64,000 nt of DNA, from positions 32,722,335 to 32,786,334 of the forward strand of contig NC_088788.1 in assembly GCF_949628265.1 (NCBI RefSeq), written 5' to 3'. The translations under genes and the position numbers were made by a program. Below, in pieces: positions 9,871 through 31,346 of this stretch. The notes beneath the pieces were generated by a model. That model saw only the letters and a list, made by a program, of their open reading frames with translations. It did no database searches and was not told the origin of the DNA. The stretch's first letter is position 1. Each line of letters starts with the position of its first letter. The stretch is from Cloeon dipterum (Eukaryota > Arthropoda > Insecta > Ephemeroptera > Baetidae).

Positions 9871-12681
9871 CTACGCGGCGCTCGGGGTCGCCTGTTGCAA
9901 CTTGGGGTCTTCGGACGGTGCCACCGGCTCCACCGTGGTGCCGGCCGCCGGCGTCTTGGGCGGCGCGCGGGGCAGAGCTCGTGGTGGCTCCACAGGTCCA
10001 TTTTCATCGTCCTCTTCGTAAGGGTAGTTGCGTTCTGTTAACACAAAGTAAAAACGATTTTATTATTTGTCCTAATTTATTTTTTTAATGTTTATTTTGT
10101 TGGAAAGATTTTCTTAACTGGGATTGTCACCGTCGATTATTTAAATGACCATGACTAATGCAATTCTTAAAATCTCGGGTCAAGGATAAAATGATTTAAA
10201 ACATTAATTTAATTCCAAACACATCTAAATCGTCACAGCAGCCTTCTCAACACCAAAGAAGCGCTCCAAACTCGAAATGATACTAAAAATGCAGTTTTTG
10301 AGAATGTTTTTGAGGAATTTTCAAGTTACTTTCGAGAAATAATTTTAGCAGAAACTCCGTATGCCCTAGAAGAATTCAGGCTTCGTTTTTAGACATTACA
10401 AAACACCGGTTTGAAGAAAAGGTATTTACTTAATCTCATTTGACCTCATTATCAACTTGTTTCAGTCATTTGACGAATAAGTTACAGGATAAACGTTATA
10501 AAATGCAATTTACCTGATTGATTACAAACCAACACAAGTATGTATAGTACACTTATTAAAAGAAAAAAAACAACACTTACATAAATATCTTGCAATTAGT
10601 AGAAATAAATGCTTTTTTGTTTATATAGAGGCATCAGGTAATTAAATCAAAATCAACTACCAGAAGGCTTAATTAAATTTTCTCGGCTGAACTTCACATA
10701 ACTGATCTAACTTTCCACACGCATTTATTTCTCTTCACTAAGAAGTTAATCCTCTTCTGTTTAGATTCAGCCTTCAAGTTGTTGACCTGTTTTGCCGAGC
10801 TCCAAAGTTTTGTAGGAGGCCATAAGAGGGCTGCGACGTCAATCGACTTTCGGAAATTAATTGGCTCCGGCCTACCCCCAGAAATAATGCCTAATCGGAT
10901 TTCCCCGTGCCGGCGAAAGATGGAAATTTTCCCTGCGCAGCGGGAATTTGACGCGTCGAGGCGAATTATCGCAATTAACTCTTCCCACGCAACGAGTTAG
11001 GCTTTTTGCCGGGCGTGCGTGCTGTGCGTCGCAGCATACTCGCGGCAAGCAAGGGGCGGAGCGCGAATCGCGCGAATTCTACGGCCTAATGCGAGTCGGG
11101 CGACGGATGCTGGATGGCCTCGAAAACAGCAGATTGATTAATGGTCGCAACATTGCGAAGGAGAAGAATGGAGTCGGCCTGCAACTGCCTTGTGCAGCAA
11201 AGAACTTTCTCCCGTTTGTTTGTGCCTCAGTGATTTTTCGCGGCATCAGTTGCTACTCGGAAATTCGGTTAAAAGCGTCGAAAGTCACAGTCAAGAGTTG
11301 ATTGTGTGCGAAGCTAATTGACCGTCAAATGTGCGTGTCCGTCCACCGTAAAATTGTTCGCGAGATAAACTGAAATATAATTAGCGCTTAATCATGATAA
11401 GCCAGTTAATTACTTTTTAGGAACAATTAGCATAATTAACAATTTTATATACTATGCAACGCAGTTGCAAAATTACTTTTTTGAACCCCTTGATATTAAA
11501 TTAAGTCAAAATTTTAAGGTGTAATAATTCATAAAACAGAGTCTGTCCTTAGTTAGATGTCAGATCGGTTTGCTGTCGTTTTTTGAAACACAATTTTGCG
11601 AAAAAACAGAGCATTTTGTTATGTAATAGCTGTGATAAAAGCAGCTAAACGAGCACCAGATAACAATTCATCTGAATTGGCTAGACTTGATTAATAGTTT
11701 AAAGCTAAACATATTTTATATCCAAAAGAGAACATAAATTTTTAAGAGCATTTGAAAAATAAATATTTTTGTACAGTTTTAGTGTCTTTTTTAATGGGCA
11801 GAGTAGTTGATTTACTAAAATAATACAATTAGAAAAACATTTGAAAGTGCAGAGTTTGTCCACTTTTAAACAAATATTTTTTAATCGCAGCTAAGCCTCA
11901 AACTCAAAACTGCTTACTGAGTATCAAAATAAATAACATTGATATCTCATTTTCTATCTAGAAACATCAGGCACTAAAATGTTTGTTTGTAAATTGTAAC
12001 GATGTCACATTTAAAAAAGGAATTTGTTGTAAAAAGAGAGAAAAACAAATATAAAACTACGCATTTATGAAAGATGTGTACATTTAAAAGTATTAACTTT
12101 AGGACTCTATTATTATTTTTCAATGATCGCAGGTTTCAAAACAAAAATGTCATGGATCTGTTTACAGTATCGTTGAGAGCTCATGGAGCGCAGATTTTAT
12201 CTTAAGCGTTTAAAAGACGTCTCAAGTGCGTAAATGGCGCAATCTCGCTAATTTAATTTAATTGAATTTCGAGGGCGCCGAGTGGAAGGGATCATTGAAA
12301 GCTGTCCGGGGTCGTACCTGACGGCGTGGTTGGCAGGGGTAGGTCGCCGGCGGCGGGCAGGGCGTCGACGCCGTGCGGCAGGTTGGGGCACCTGGTGGGC
12401 CTGGAGAGCGGCATGGTGGCCCTCTCGGTGATATTGCGCGTCGAGCTGGGGTCCCAGAGGAAGACGTAGTAGAGGGAGAGCATGATGGCCGCCATCGAGA
12501 CGGAGAGCACGTACGCGAACACGGTCAGCACCCGCACCACCTTCTTGTGGTGCTTGCTCTCGTACATCCGCTCCTTGGACTCCTCGCCGGCCAGCTTCAC
12601 GTCTGTGTGGCTGACCACGGTCTGCGGGGCGCCCGGGCCTCCGCCTGGGGGCTCGCCCATCGCCACCTTCTCGCCGTTCAT
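9871..12681 (-). CDS. InaF-motif single-pass membrane protein 1 (175 aa)
   Basis: Two coding exons: 12681..12318 and 10034..9871, joined in phase 1 across a 2.3-kb intron that is otherwise empty. The joint codon is GAA, giving ...TPSERNYPYEEDDENG. The N-terminal about 45 residues are polar. Residues about 47-79 are the InaF motif: a basic KKVVRVLTV, a membrane helix (about 51-75), then SLYYVFLWDP. The C-terminal half is proline- and acid-rich, consistent with a soluble tail. In Drosophila the inaF locus encodes several small proteins with this motif, one of which is needed for normal TRP channel levels in photoreceptors; which paralogue this matches is unknown. The ATG at 12679-12681 is the first in frame. 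A related gene lies 2 kb upstream in the same orientation. Confidence 0.82.
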
Positions 12682-12689
12682 CCTCGCCG

Positions 12690-14716
12690 CAGCCCTCTTA
12701 TTTTGGTATTTCTGGCCTCTCGCGATCTCCGACTCAAAACACGCACGGCGGCCGCCGCTTTTGGTCGCGGGCCAGCGTCCCGGCTGCGCAGTCGCCCGCT
12801 TCCAGTCGATATTCTCTTCTCCAGTCGCTCCCGGGTCGTCGAATCTAGTCCATCGGCTCCCTTTGATGTCTTCGTGAAGTCGATTGAATCACGAATCATC
12901 ATCCCTCTGGTTGGCTCATTGTTTTATTTTCTAAATAAACTAGATTGGAACCAGATTTTCCCTCTTTATTGATTTACTAGGCTGATTTTCATCTTCAAAA
13001 ACATTGTTGGAATAAAAGGTTCTGCTATTTTTTTTCAAATTAAACTCTTTTATTTTTTCTAAATTTTCTCATATTTGCCCACAGGAATTTCTGCTCATAT
13101 CCAATCCTAAAAATTTACTTTCTGTATTGATCAAAGAGCAAATAAACAAAAAGATTAAATGATTTTTTTGCAGCAAACGAGTTACTGGAAAAGCCCTTCT
13201 TGGATCTATGTGATAGCTCTGTAGGCCTCCAATCCCGGTGGCCCTAAAAATGTCCCTGTCATGCCTCCATGCAAATCTAACAAATGAATATACACTCACG
13301 ACATTGTTTTTAAATCATTGGGTATTAAATCTTTGTTGGAAAATCAGGTTATTATTTTTAATACATGTAATTTTTTAATTATTGACAAATATTACAACTA
13401 AAAATCCATCCGGAAATCAGTTATTTTATAAGTTCTCAAAAAAAAATTATTACAGAAATAAAAAAATTAAAATTTGCTGGAAATTTAAGTCTAGCTCATT
13501 TCCCTGGAAATTATGAAATATTTAACACTGTTTTTCAAAACGCAGCTCTCGTTGAGGCCTATTTTCCACGACCCCACCCAGTGCCCCGGTGGCCCTGTAG
13601 GCTGGCCTACGCAATCCACTCGGCCCATACGTCCATCCATCTTTGCCTCCAAACTTCTTTTTCCTGGGCCTCACAAACGATTCAGGTTTTTTTCCTGCAA
13701 TTGTGACGGAGTGTTGTATAGAATTGTCGGCATCGCAAAATTTTCCGCCGCCACTCTTATTGATCTTCGGCGTTGCACTTTGACGCCAGTGCTGCGCATA
13801 TTTCGATTATTTGCTACTGCACCGACTCCCTTTCCAGACGACGAGTATAGAGAGGGCTTCTTTTCTTGCTCAAAACTGTATTGCTAAAAAGTACATTTCC
13901 TCTTACTTCCGTCACTCTGCTTGCATTGCTGTTTCATCTGGAGGTTTTGCTTCTATCCTCTCTCAAGAATCTTAAGTCACGGCGGGCCATGTGCGTTTTG
14001 TCAATACACAAGCGTCCGACTCTTACTGACGTCGCGCGAGAACCGGATTATACAATATATGCTACGCGCGCTGTGTCACCAAATGCGTCGAGTTTGTTTG
14101 AGTAACAGGCACGTTGTGCTCTAGTATGGTTTCGACACAAATTTTTAACATACTTAGGCTTTTTTATTGGAAATAATTTTTATTGGTGTCAATATATGAA
14201 ATAAAATTGAGTAGAACCGACAATCATTGCTATTTTTGGTTTCATTCTATAAATTGATCCATGTGTGCTACACATAACCAATTTCCTGTTAAAAAGGGGT
14301 GTTTGATTGACATTAAATAAAATCCAATTCGAAAAAAACATATTTTAATAATTTTCATTACCCAATAGATTTAATTTTATTCGAAAACAGATAAATAATG
14401 GCTTCTCCCATTTGCGGAAAATAAGGATTGGGTTGCCATAAGGATATTAATAGTAGAGAAAATAATATAACATGTGTCCGTTCTGTACAGCTCGCTCTTT
14501 GTCCTGCAGAATTAATCAAAATAATTTTTTAATTAAATCAACTAATTTGATATATTATACTATCGCCCCTTTTTCAACTTTACTATATAATAATTAATCA
14601 TTCTCGTTTGCTCAATATGATGATCATTGTTATTGCGAAAAATGATTAACGCTCTTCTGCATTGTGTGCTTTAACTTACTTTGATCGTTCAATGTTGCGG
14701 CCGGTTGGTTAGTTAG
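12690..14716. other. Spacer between the two InaF-motif genes
   Basis: Holds the leader and promoter of the 9871-12681 gene (GC-rich 12690-12880). No exon was supported in the rest. TTTATT at 14163-14168 and 14376-14381 are candidate minus-strand poly(A) signals for the next gene. Confidence 0.4.
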
Positions 14717-15058
14717 TTAGAGTCTCTTTTGGTTCTCGACCTTGGGTTCCCAGAGGAAGATGTAGTAAAGCGAGAGGAGGAAGGCGCCGGTGGAGACGGA
14801 GCACAGGTAGGCCATCACGGTGAGCACTTTAACGATTTTGCTCTCGGTCTCCTCCTCCTTCTGTTGCGCCCTCAGCTCAGGTGTGCTTGGTCGGTTCTGG
14901 TCCGCCATGTCTGCTGTCGGTCGGTCGTCGATGGACTGCGCCGCGCTGGCTGTTTCTCGGACCCCGCGTGCCACCACACTGCTGGGGCTTCCCCCTCGCT
15001 CGGGGGCTGCGATCTGGGGCGCAAAGGGGATCAAGATCACCTCGGAACAATGCGGCAT
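14717..15058 (-). CDS. InaF-motif single-pass membrane protein 2 (63 or 113 aa)
   Basis: Single open frame ending in TAA at 14717-14719. It carries the same motif as the 9871-12681 gene: KIVKVLTVMAYLCSVSTGAF, then LLSLYYIFLWEP, and stops soon after (VENQKRL). Two starts are possible. ATG at 15058 gives 113 residues with an unremarkable leader; ATG at 14908 gives 63 residues starting MADQNRPSTPEL, which looks more like a natural N-terminus for this family. I favour the shorter form. The protein has one membrane helix and almost no C-terminal tail, unlike its neighbour. Same strand as the other InaF gene, suggesting an old tandem duplication like the clustered Drosophila inaF proteins. Confidence 0.75.
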   Translation of the reverse strand: MPHCSEVILIPFAPQIAAPERGGSPSSVVARGVRETASAAQSIDDRPTADMADQNRPSTPELRAQQKEEETESKIVKVLTVMAYLCSVSTGAFLLSLYYIFLWEPKVENQKRL

Positions 15059-16653
15059 TTAAAGGCTCGGACTTTTCAGCCTTGTGCTTCCTTTGATCAA
15101 AAAGATAGCGTGTGCGGTGAAGGAGTACACAGCAGTTTCTGAACTTTTATTGAAGTTTAGAAATTCTCATGCTGAAAATTCAGCAAATTCGACATTGAGT
15201 AAATTGGGGCTGCCAATAACAAAATAAATTTATATAAAAGAACTTGTTCCAGGATTTTTTAGAAAATCTTACGTAGTTTTTTTACAACAAATGTATTCTC
15301 TTAACATTCACCTATAACAGCTAACTAGCACAATTGGTTTTGCCCCAATAAGATTAGTATTTCCGAGTAAGTTTTCTTTTGCTGTGCCCTCTACCGTTAT
15401 TATGAGCAATAATCCAATCAAAATATTACTAACAAACTCATACACACGTATACGAATACATAAAATGCCTCTGATTGGGCGAAACTCACCTCCTAATCAA
15501 AAAATAATTAATCCTTTTATGAAAGGAAAATCTATGAAAAGCCGGACGTGAAACGTGACCAGCCTGTCTTGTGGCTTGGAAGCGAATTTCGACGACGAGG
15601 ATATCCCAAAATGCGATTGGTCACGCAAGTCTATTGCTCCGCTTTTGTGAAGGACATTCAGGGCACATTAAAGACAATTTTTAAGCATAAATTGGCACAC
15701 TAAAATAAATTTCAATTAAAAATTCCATTTTTTCAGGGCGCAGTTTTTTGCGCTTTTCTCTTGCTGTAGAATCACGCGAATGTGATGCAATATCATCTGC
15801 AAAAAGAGTGAATATGCAAATTGCTGTGTCATGCGTGGCCAAGCCAAACCACCTCATAGGCTTCCAAACCCGATTACACACTATGCGTCTGCTAATGAAT
15901 CTGCTCTCAAAAGGGCAAACATCAAGGACGTCTGATTTTATCTTGAATGGCAAGATGGTTTTACGAGATGCACAAATTAAATCAATGAACTACCATTCAA
16001 ATTAATCTGCACACTTTAATTCAGCTAAATCATTCAGCTCATTAATGATTGCTCACAGTCGTGAAACATATTGTGCAATATGAACTTTTTTTACAATCCC
16101 GTTAAATAATTGTAATTTGACACAATTGAGAATAAACAACTATAAATAAATAAATGTCAACATTTTGAGGCAAAAAGTAAAAATGGTCAGAAGCATTCAT
16201 TGCAGGGCTGATATTTCAGTGGTGGTTTTAAAGTTCAAATTATCATAATTTTTTAAGTTCCATGTACATTATTTTACTTTGGAAATAAATCATTACAGCG
16301 AAAAAAGCAGCAACCCAAAGCACAAGCTTTACACACGGGTTTGTCAGGCTTCTCATCCCCATTCTATCATTTCTTCCCCAACCCGAAAGAATTTTTATTG
16401 CAAACTCGCTTTTATTCTCCCCGTGTGTGAATCCGGACAAATATATGCACCGATGAGCATTCCACCGCTGTAAGTCGAAATTTAAAGCGACTTCCTCTGC
16501 AATTCAGCAAACTTTTAATATTAAAAACGTAGAAAAAAGTAAATTTGAGACCAAACCAAGGAATATATTTTCTTTGGTCTCTCCCAAAGAAATTAATTTT
16601 GCTCTACTTAAAGGATATTCCATAAACAGATTACTTTAAGTCCCCTAATATTC

Positions 16654-16656
<3 letters not shown>
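15059..16656. other. Intergenic, no gene seen
   Basis: AT-rich DNA with no supportable exon. The promoter of the InaF-motif gene should lie in the left few hundred bases. Confidence 0.4.

Positions 16657-16742
<86 letters not shown>
16657..16742. repeat. (AT)43 microsatellite
   Basis: An uninterrupted AT dinucleotide run of 86 bases. Its length is likely to vary between individuals and may be misassembled. Confidence 0.97.
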
Positions 16743-16746
<4 letters not shown>

Positions 16747-16765
16747 CTATGGTCTTAAAATTTTT

Positions 16766-16870
16766 CTCTGCTCAGCGCAATTCCCGAGGACTATGTGAGC
16801 TCACCGAGTGGCCGCATAGAGGAGCTTGAGTCCAATATGGCCATATTTTCGCCTCCCAGCACCAATCTTT
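16766..16870 (+). repeat. Diverged dispersed repeat, copy B (pairs with 4821-4944)
   Basis: Starts 24 bases after the AT tract. It shares ordered sequence blocks and reading frame with 4821-4944. The open frame continues to a stop near 16977 (ending LSYLSILSQ) with basic, alanine-rich sequence. It could be a fossil of a coding element or an unrecognised exon. Confidence 0.5.
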
Positions 16871-17459
16871 TATTAAAACGCCAGACAATAATTCCAAAAG
16901 CCGCTGGAAAAGGTGCGAAACCAGCAAAAGTGGCGAGTCCCAACCCGTTGAGCTACTTGAGCATTTTGAGTCAATAAATTAACCACCTTTTGTCATCTCT
17001 GATATTCCGCAGCGAGTAATAAATCTTCAAAATACATGAATATATCTCTCATATCTTGCATAAATTCCTTAACAATACGATTCAATGTGTTATAAATGGT
17101 TCAGTTTTTGTATTAAAAAAATGTTTTGCCTCCCTATAAAATTTCTCATGAGATATTATTCCGTTTGCAAGCATTACACACGCATATGAAACTCGACAAA
17201 AATGCTTTTAAAAATTTATTCCTTTGAAAATGAGTGGGGCTGACCTTGAAGGTATAAGCCACAAATAATTTGCTCTCACAAGTAGCCGCCTTTTTTACGC
17301 AAACTGCTGAGTGAATCCCGTCATTTCCTGGCGAAATTTGACCGCTCACAAAAGTAATCTGAACTTGTTATCAGGTGAAGCGTACGATTTTCTCCCTCTT
17401 CTTTGAAGACTGACAGCTTAAGTGCATGCATATTATTTCATAATTTATAATTTCTGCTC

Positions 17460-17492
17460 CTTATCATCCGATAAGGCCGCTAGTTTAAAATA
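17460..17492 (+). promoter_or_regulatory. GH1 copy 1 promoter: paired GATA sites plus TATA-like box
   Basis: CTTATC (17460-17465) and GATAAG (17470-17475) face each other across four bases. A TATA-like TTTAAAATA at 17484-17492 follows about 36 bases before the ATG. The block TCCTTATCATCyGATAwGG recurs upstream of the second copy. GATA factors are known to drive digestive-enzyme genes in insect midgut; gut expression is inferred. Confidence 0.55.
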
Positions 17493-17527
17493 GACCGAGA
17501 AAATCAGCTTGGCATCAAATCACCACC

Positions 17528-20141
17528 ATGACCCCGACAGGCAGCAAGTGGTGCTTGGCGCTGGTTCTGCTGGTGGTGGGCCGCTGCGGCCCCGCCGTGG
17601 CCCAGGATGATTTCCTTTACGGCACCTTCCCGGACGGCTTCATCTGGGGCGCCGCTACCGCCGCCTACCAAATCGAGGGCGCCTGGAACGAGAATGGTAC
17701 GTTCGCTCTAATTTTTTTAAATTCAGACCCAGTTTGCGATAGCGGTTTAATTCGCAGGCAAGGGAGAGAATATCTGGGACTTTATGACCCACGCCTACGA
17801 TGGAGGCATTTCGGATAACTCGACCGGAGATATTGCGGCAGACTCGTACAACAAGTACCTTGACGACGTGGCTGCTCTGAAAGAAACTGGGGTGAGAAAT
17901 ATAGTTGTTTCCTTAAATTATTGGTCATCATAATAGAAACTGATAGTGATAGAAATAAAACAGTAAAAATAGCCATTGTCGGTTGTGTTCATTTATTAAT
18001 GTTTTAATGAGACCATTTCCTCCTCACAGGTGAATTTTTACCGCTTCTCTCTGTCGTGGTCGCGCATTCTTCCTACCGGCCGTATCGACCAAATCAATCA
18101 AGACGGAATCGACTATTACAATAATGTGATCAACGCTCTTTTAGATAACGGCATCACTCCTCTCGTACGGTTTATTGCTGACGTTCCCCGACACACAAAT
18201 TTTAATTCAATGTGCCAAATCTAGGTTACCCTTTACCACTGGGATTTGCCTCAGCCGTTGCAGGAAATCGGAGGATGGCTCAATGAGGAGGTCGTCGACA
18301 TTTTTGGAGATTACGCCAACCTTGCCTTCAGCTCATTTGGTGATAGGGTAAATATAATTGTTAGACCAATTAAACTTAAGAAATTTGAGATTTTTGGCAC
18401 AAAATTCATAAGAGTGAAATCGACCAAAGTGGAGAGAATTTATTTTACACAAAACTTCTTGGTATGTTTTGTAAAACAGGTTAAATCTTGGATCACCTTC
18501 AATGAGCCTTGGGTTCAGTCTGTCCTTGGCTACGGTTACGGCGGAAACGCGCCCCGCATTGTGGGCAGCGGCCAGACGGACTATATCGCAGCGCACAACC
18601 AAATAAAATCGCACGCCCGTGCCTGGCACATCTACGACGACAACTACAGAGCAACCCAGAATGGTTAGTTCGGACAGCTTGATTGTTTAAAGTCGCAATA
18701 TTTATTTTTATTTGTGGCCACAGGCGAAATTGGAATCACTCTGGACAGCGGCTGGGCCGAGCCGAAAACACAGAGCGCCGCGGACATCGAGGCGGCTGAA
18801 CGCAACATGCAGTTTAAGGTTTAAAATCTATCCTGAAAAACTGTTTTACAGGAAGACTTATGTCATTATTGAAATGTATGCGTTGCACGGTGGCCGGGTA
18901 GGAGAAAGGAATGAACTGCTCAGTTTGGCTACTAGAGATCGACTATTTTATTTCACACTCTGCACTCTCTGCGTGCACACATTCATTAAATACCTGAATG
19001 AATACTTGGGATAAAACAATTATATAATATTCCAACCTTCAAAACTGAAAAAATATTTATAGGAACTCCTGATATGTGGTGTATCAAAATCTCTACTTTT
19101 TTAGCTTGGATGGTTCGCCCACCCCATTTTCAGTGTTGATGGAGATTACCCACCAGTCATGAAGGAATATGTTGCTAGGCACAGTGCAGAGGAAGGCTTC
19201 CCAGTGTCAAGGCTTCCAGAGTTCGGACAGACTTGGGTTGATTACATCAAAGGTTTTAATTATTTTTATCATTTTAAATCCGTTATATATTTTTATTGTA
19301 TCACAGCTCAGTCAGATCTAATCATGATATAATATAAAATTAATAATTTCGGTCATATTTTTGGCTCTTGTAAAATATATTATTAAAATTTTTCATGATA
19401 TATAAGCCATTTTAAAATCAAAATACTCGTTAGGAACCTCTGATTTCTTTGGATTGAACCATTACACCTCGGCGCTGGCTGAATACAGCGTTTGGGAAGG
19501 GAACTGGACCAGTTACGACAAGGACCAAGATGTATCTACATCCGCTGATCCATCGTGGCCTTCGTCTGCAGCTCCCTGGCTCAAGGTTTTTAAAAAGCGC
19601 TACATACATAAACGTACAGTTTTACATGTCTATATGATTTAAACCCATAAAAAAGGTTGTCCCATGGGGATTCCGAAAATTGGTGAACTGGATCAACAAC
19701 GAATATAACGGCGTCAGGTTGATCGTCACTGAAAACGGATATGCTGATCTTGGAGAAATCAATGACGTCGACAGAGCCAATTATTATACTGTAATGTTTT
19801 TGGAGCCAATCCGAGAAAACATGTATTTTTAATGCTTGTAGGAAAACAGAGCTACATCAATGAACTGATGAAAGCCATCAACCTGGACGGCTGTAACATT
19901 TATGGCTACACCGCCTGGAGCATTATTGATAACTTTGAATGGGCTGCTGGATACTCGTGAGAAAAATTACGTCTAATCGTGATTTAAGATATTTTAACGA
20001 CTGTTAAATCACAGACAAAAATTCGGACTGTACAGCGTTGACTTCAACGACCCCGCTAGACCTAGGACGAGGAAGTATTCTGCTCAGGTGTACGCACAAA
20101 TTATTGCTGACAATGGCTTCCCCGCACCAGCTAAAAATTAA
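17528..20141 (+). CDS. Glycoside hydrolase family 1 beta-glycosidase, copy 1 (502 aa, secreted)
   Basis: Eleven exons: 17528..17696, 17758..17891, 18030..18164, 18225..18347, 18480..18663, 18724..18818, 19105..19252, 19434..19585, 19656..19790, 19850..19956, 20015..20141. They give 1509 nt with every phase matching. Signal peptide about 1-25 (ending GPAVAQ). GH1 hallmarks: the N-terminal [29 protein letters not shown] with acid/base Glu196, [13 protein letters not shown] with nucleophile Glu406, and WSIIDNFEW. Both catalytic glutamates are present, so it should be an active retaining beta-glycosidase (digestive beta-glucosidase or myrosinase-like). Substrate cannot be read from sequence. It is about 500 residues, the normal single-domain size. 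Copy 2 follows 750 bases downstream with identical exon lengths. Confidence 0.95.
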
Positions 20142-20221
20142 GAATAGAATTCCATTTATTCTTTGCCAATTCTATATTTTGCTATCCTCCAGGGCAATTG
20201 ATATTGCAATAATAACCTGTT

Positions 20222-20227
20222 AATAAA
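20222..20227 (+). terminator. GH1 copy 1 polyadenylation signal
   Basis: AATAAA 81 bases after the stop codon. Confidence 0.7.
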
Positions 20228-20408
20228 AAATTGGGTTTTATTCTAAATATCCTTTTTTAATACTATGAAATTGATTGAAACATACAGTTAAATATTTACA
20301 AATTCGCAGTGTTTATGATAAATAGTAATGGTTATTAGCAATCACAAAAAAAAACATGAAAGGTATCGACTTATAAGTAGAATCATAATATTTATATATA
20401 TGTATTCC

Positions 20409-20587
20409 AAAAAACCTTAAACTGCATGGCGCGCTCAGCTGCCTCGATGTCCGCGGCGCTCTGTGTTTTCGGCTCGATCCAGCCGCTGTCCAGGGTGATT
20501 CCAATCTCGCCTGCAACCAAAAATCAAACAGTCAAATTTTCCAGGCACCCTGCTTATGAACTAACCATTCTGGGTTGCTCTGTAGTT
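20409..20587 (-). pseudogene. Inverted relic of GH1 copy 2 (end of exon 5, intron 5, exon 6)
   Basis: The reverse complement of this stretch matches 22429-22608 nearly base for base. It covers the last bases of exon 5 (AACTACAGAGCAACCC), all of intron 5 and all of exon 6 through CAGTTTAAGG, then diverges on both sides. Because the intron is kept, it was copied as DNA, not from mRNA. The intron sequence matches copy 2 and not copy 1, so copy 2 or its ancestor is the source. It has no promoter or partner exons and cannot make a protein by itself. It sits in the spacer between the two genes, in opposite orientation. Confidence 0.88.
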
Positions 20588-20825
20588 ATACCTTGTATAA
20601 TACATGTATTTCCAATTTTTATTTTTAACAGCAATTAAATTATCTATTTCTGTATGAATTGAGGTACTTAATACTATTTATGTCCATGATATTTGCTTTA
20701 AAGACAAGTTGCGGGTAGTGATTATAATTGGTTTATCAAAAGAAATCTCAAGGATCTGGCAAGAAGTGCAAAGTTTAACAGCTTTCTGTTACGGGGAAAC
20801 CATAAAGCTGATCTTGTCTTTACTC

Positions 20826-23848
<3,023 letters not shown>

Positions 23849-23915
23849 CGGGGAAAATATTATTTTTCCCTTTTGATAAATACATGACACGTTTTGCTAC
23901 GAATGCAAAAATTTC

Positions 23916-23921
23916 AATAAA
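23916..23921 (+). terminator. GH1 copy 2 polyadenylation signal
   Basis: AATAAA 68 bases after the stop codon. Confidence 0.7.
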
Positions 23922-24249
23922 AAGCCGAGAAAATAGCAAGGATGAAATATAATTGTAGGATTTTTATTCTATTCTCATTTCCCCAGTTAGAGAAAAGTTC
24001 GAAATGAGAAATAAGGAAATTGTATGTTTGGAATAAGAGATTTTTTAGGTTTTAAATTTTCTGAAATAGCAACAGTGTTTTTTAGAGATTTAAAAATGGG
24101 AAAAAGCAAAATATTAAACGAGAATAAATAGATGTTGTGCCAAAAATGTTGCTTGAGCAATATGTAAATAAAACAGAAAACCCCCTCGAATGAGCGGTGT
24201 GGTAGCGAGCCAATCCATAATATCAGATATCTTTTCACTTGCATTAGTG

Positions 24250-24392
24250 AAAAAAATCCCGCACCTATTTCGCGCCGCTGGCGCAGAACTCGTCGTTTGC
24301 GCATCTTTTGCGCGTCTCGCTCTCTCAGTTGTTTCCCGGCCGGCCCCCACTCACACTCACTCATCTCGCTTCCGCCATATTGTGGGACAGGG
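24250..24392 (+). promoter_or_regulatory. Promoter and first leader exon of the DDX5-type helicase
   Basis: GC-richer, CpG-containing DNA rises abruptly from AT-rich flanks. It ends at a good donor (GGG followed by GTAAGT at 24393). A second leader exon 24670..24727 supplies the first two bases of the start codon. The exact start site cannot be seen; no TATA box, as usual for a housekeeping gene. Confidence 0.5.
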
Positions 24393-24725
24393 GTAAGTCA
24401 ATCTCGATTTCTTTCATCAAAAAATTCGGAAATCCTCTTTCTTATGAGGTGCTTTAGCTGATTACACAGAATTATTCAAGACTAAGAATATCAAGCTTCT
24501 ATTTAGGATATAAAAGGAGACTTTTCCTCCGCTACGTTGCGTTAGGTAGCTCACCAAAAATCCGATCAATAACTGCAATGTAAAATGTCACTTTATCCTT
24601 GTTCTCTTCTAGCTCGTGCAACGTTATATGTAGGTGTATGTATCTAATGCATGTTCAATTGTTTTTCAGTGAGTTCCACTTTTGCAGCAGATAACCTCCA
24701 CGTTCGCTATAGTCACCTCAAAATC

Positions 24726-31346
<6,621 letters not shown>

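Noticed and set aside
9490-10041. 183-aa plus-strand and 167-aa minus-strand open frames
   Set aside because: Both are shadow frames over the last exon of the 9871-12681 InaF-motif gene, whose own frame joins the first exon in phase.
12373-12972. 199-aa plus-strand open frame
   Set aside because: Antisense shadow of the GC-rich first exon of the InaF-motif gene; no family features.
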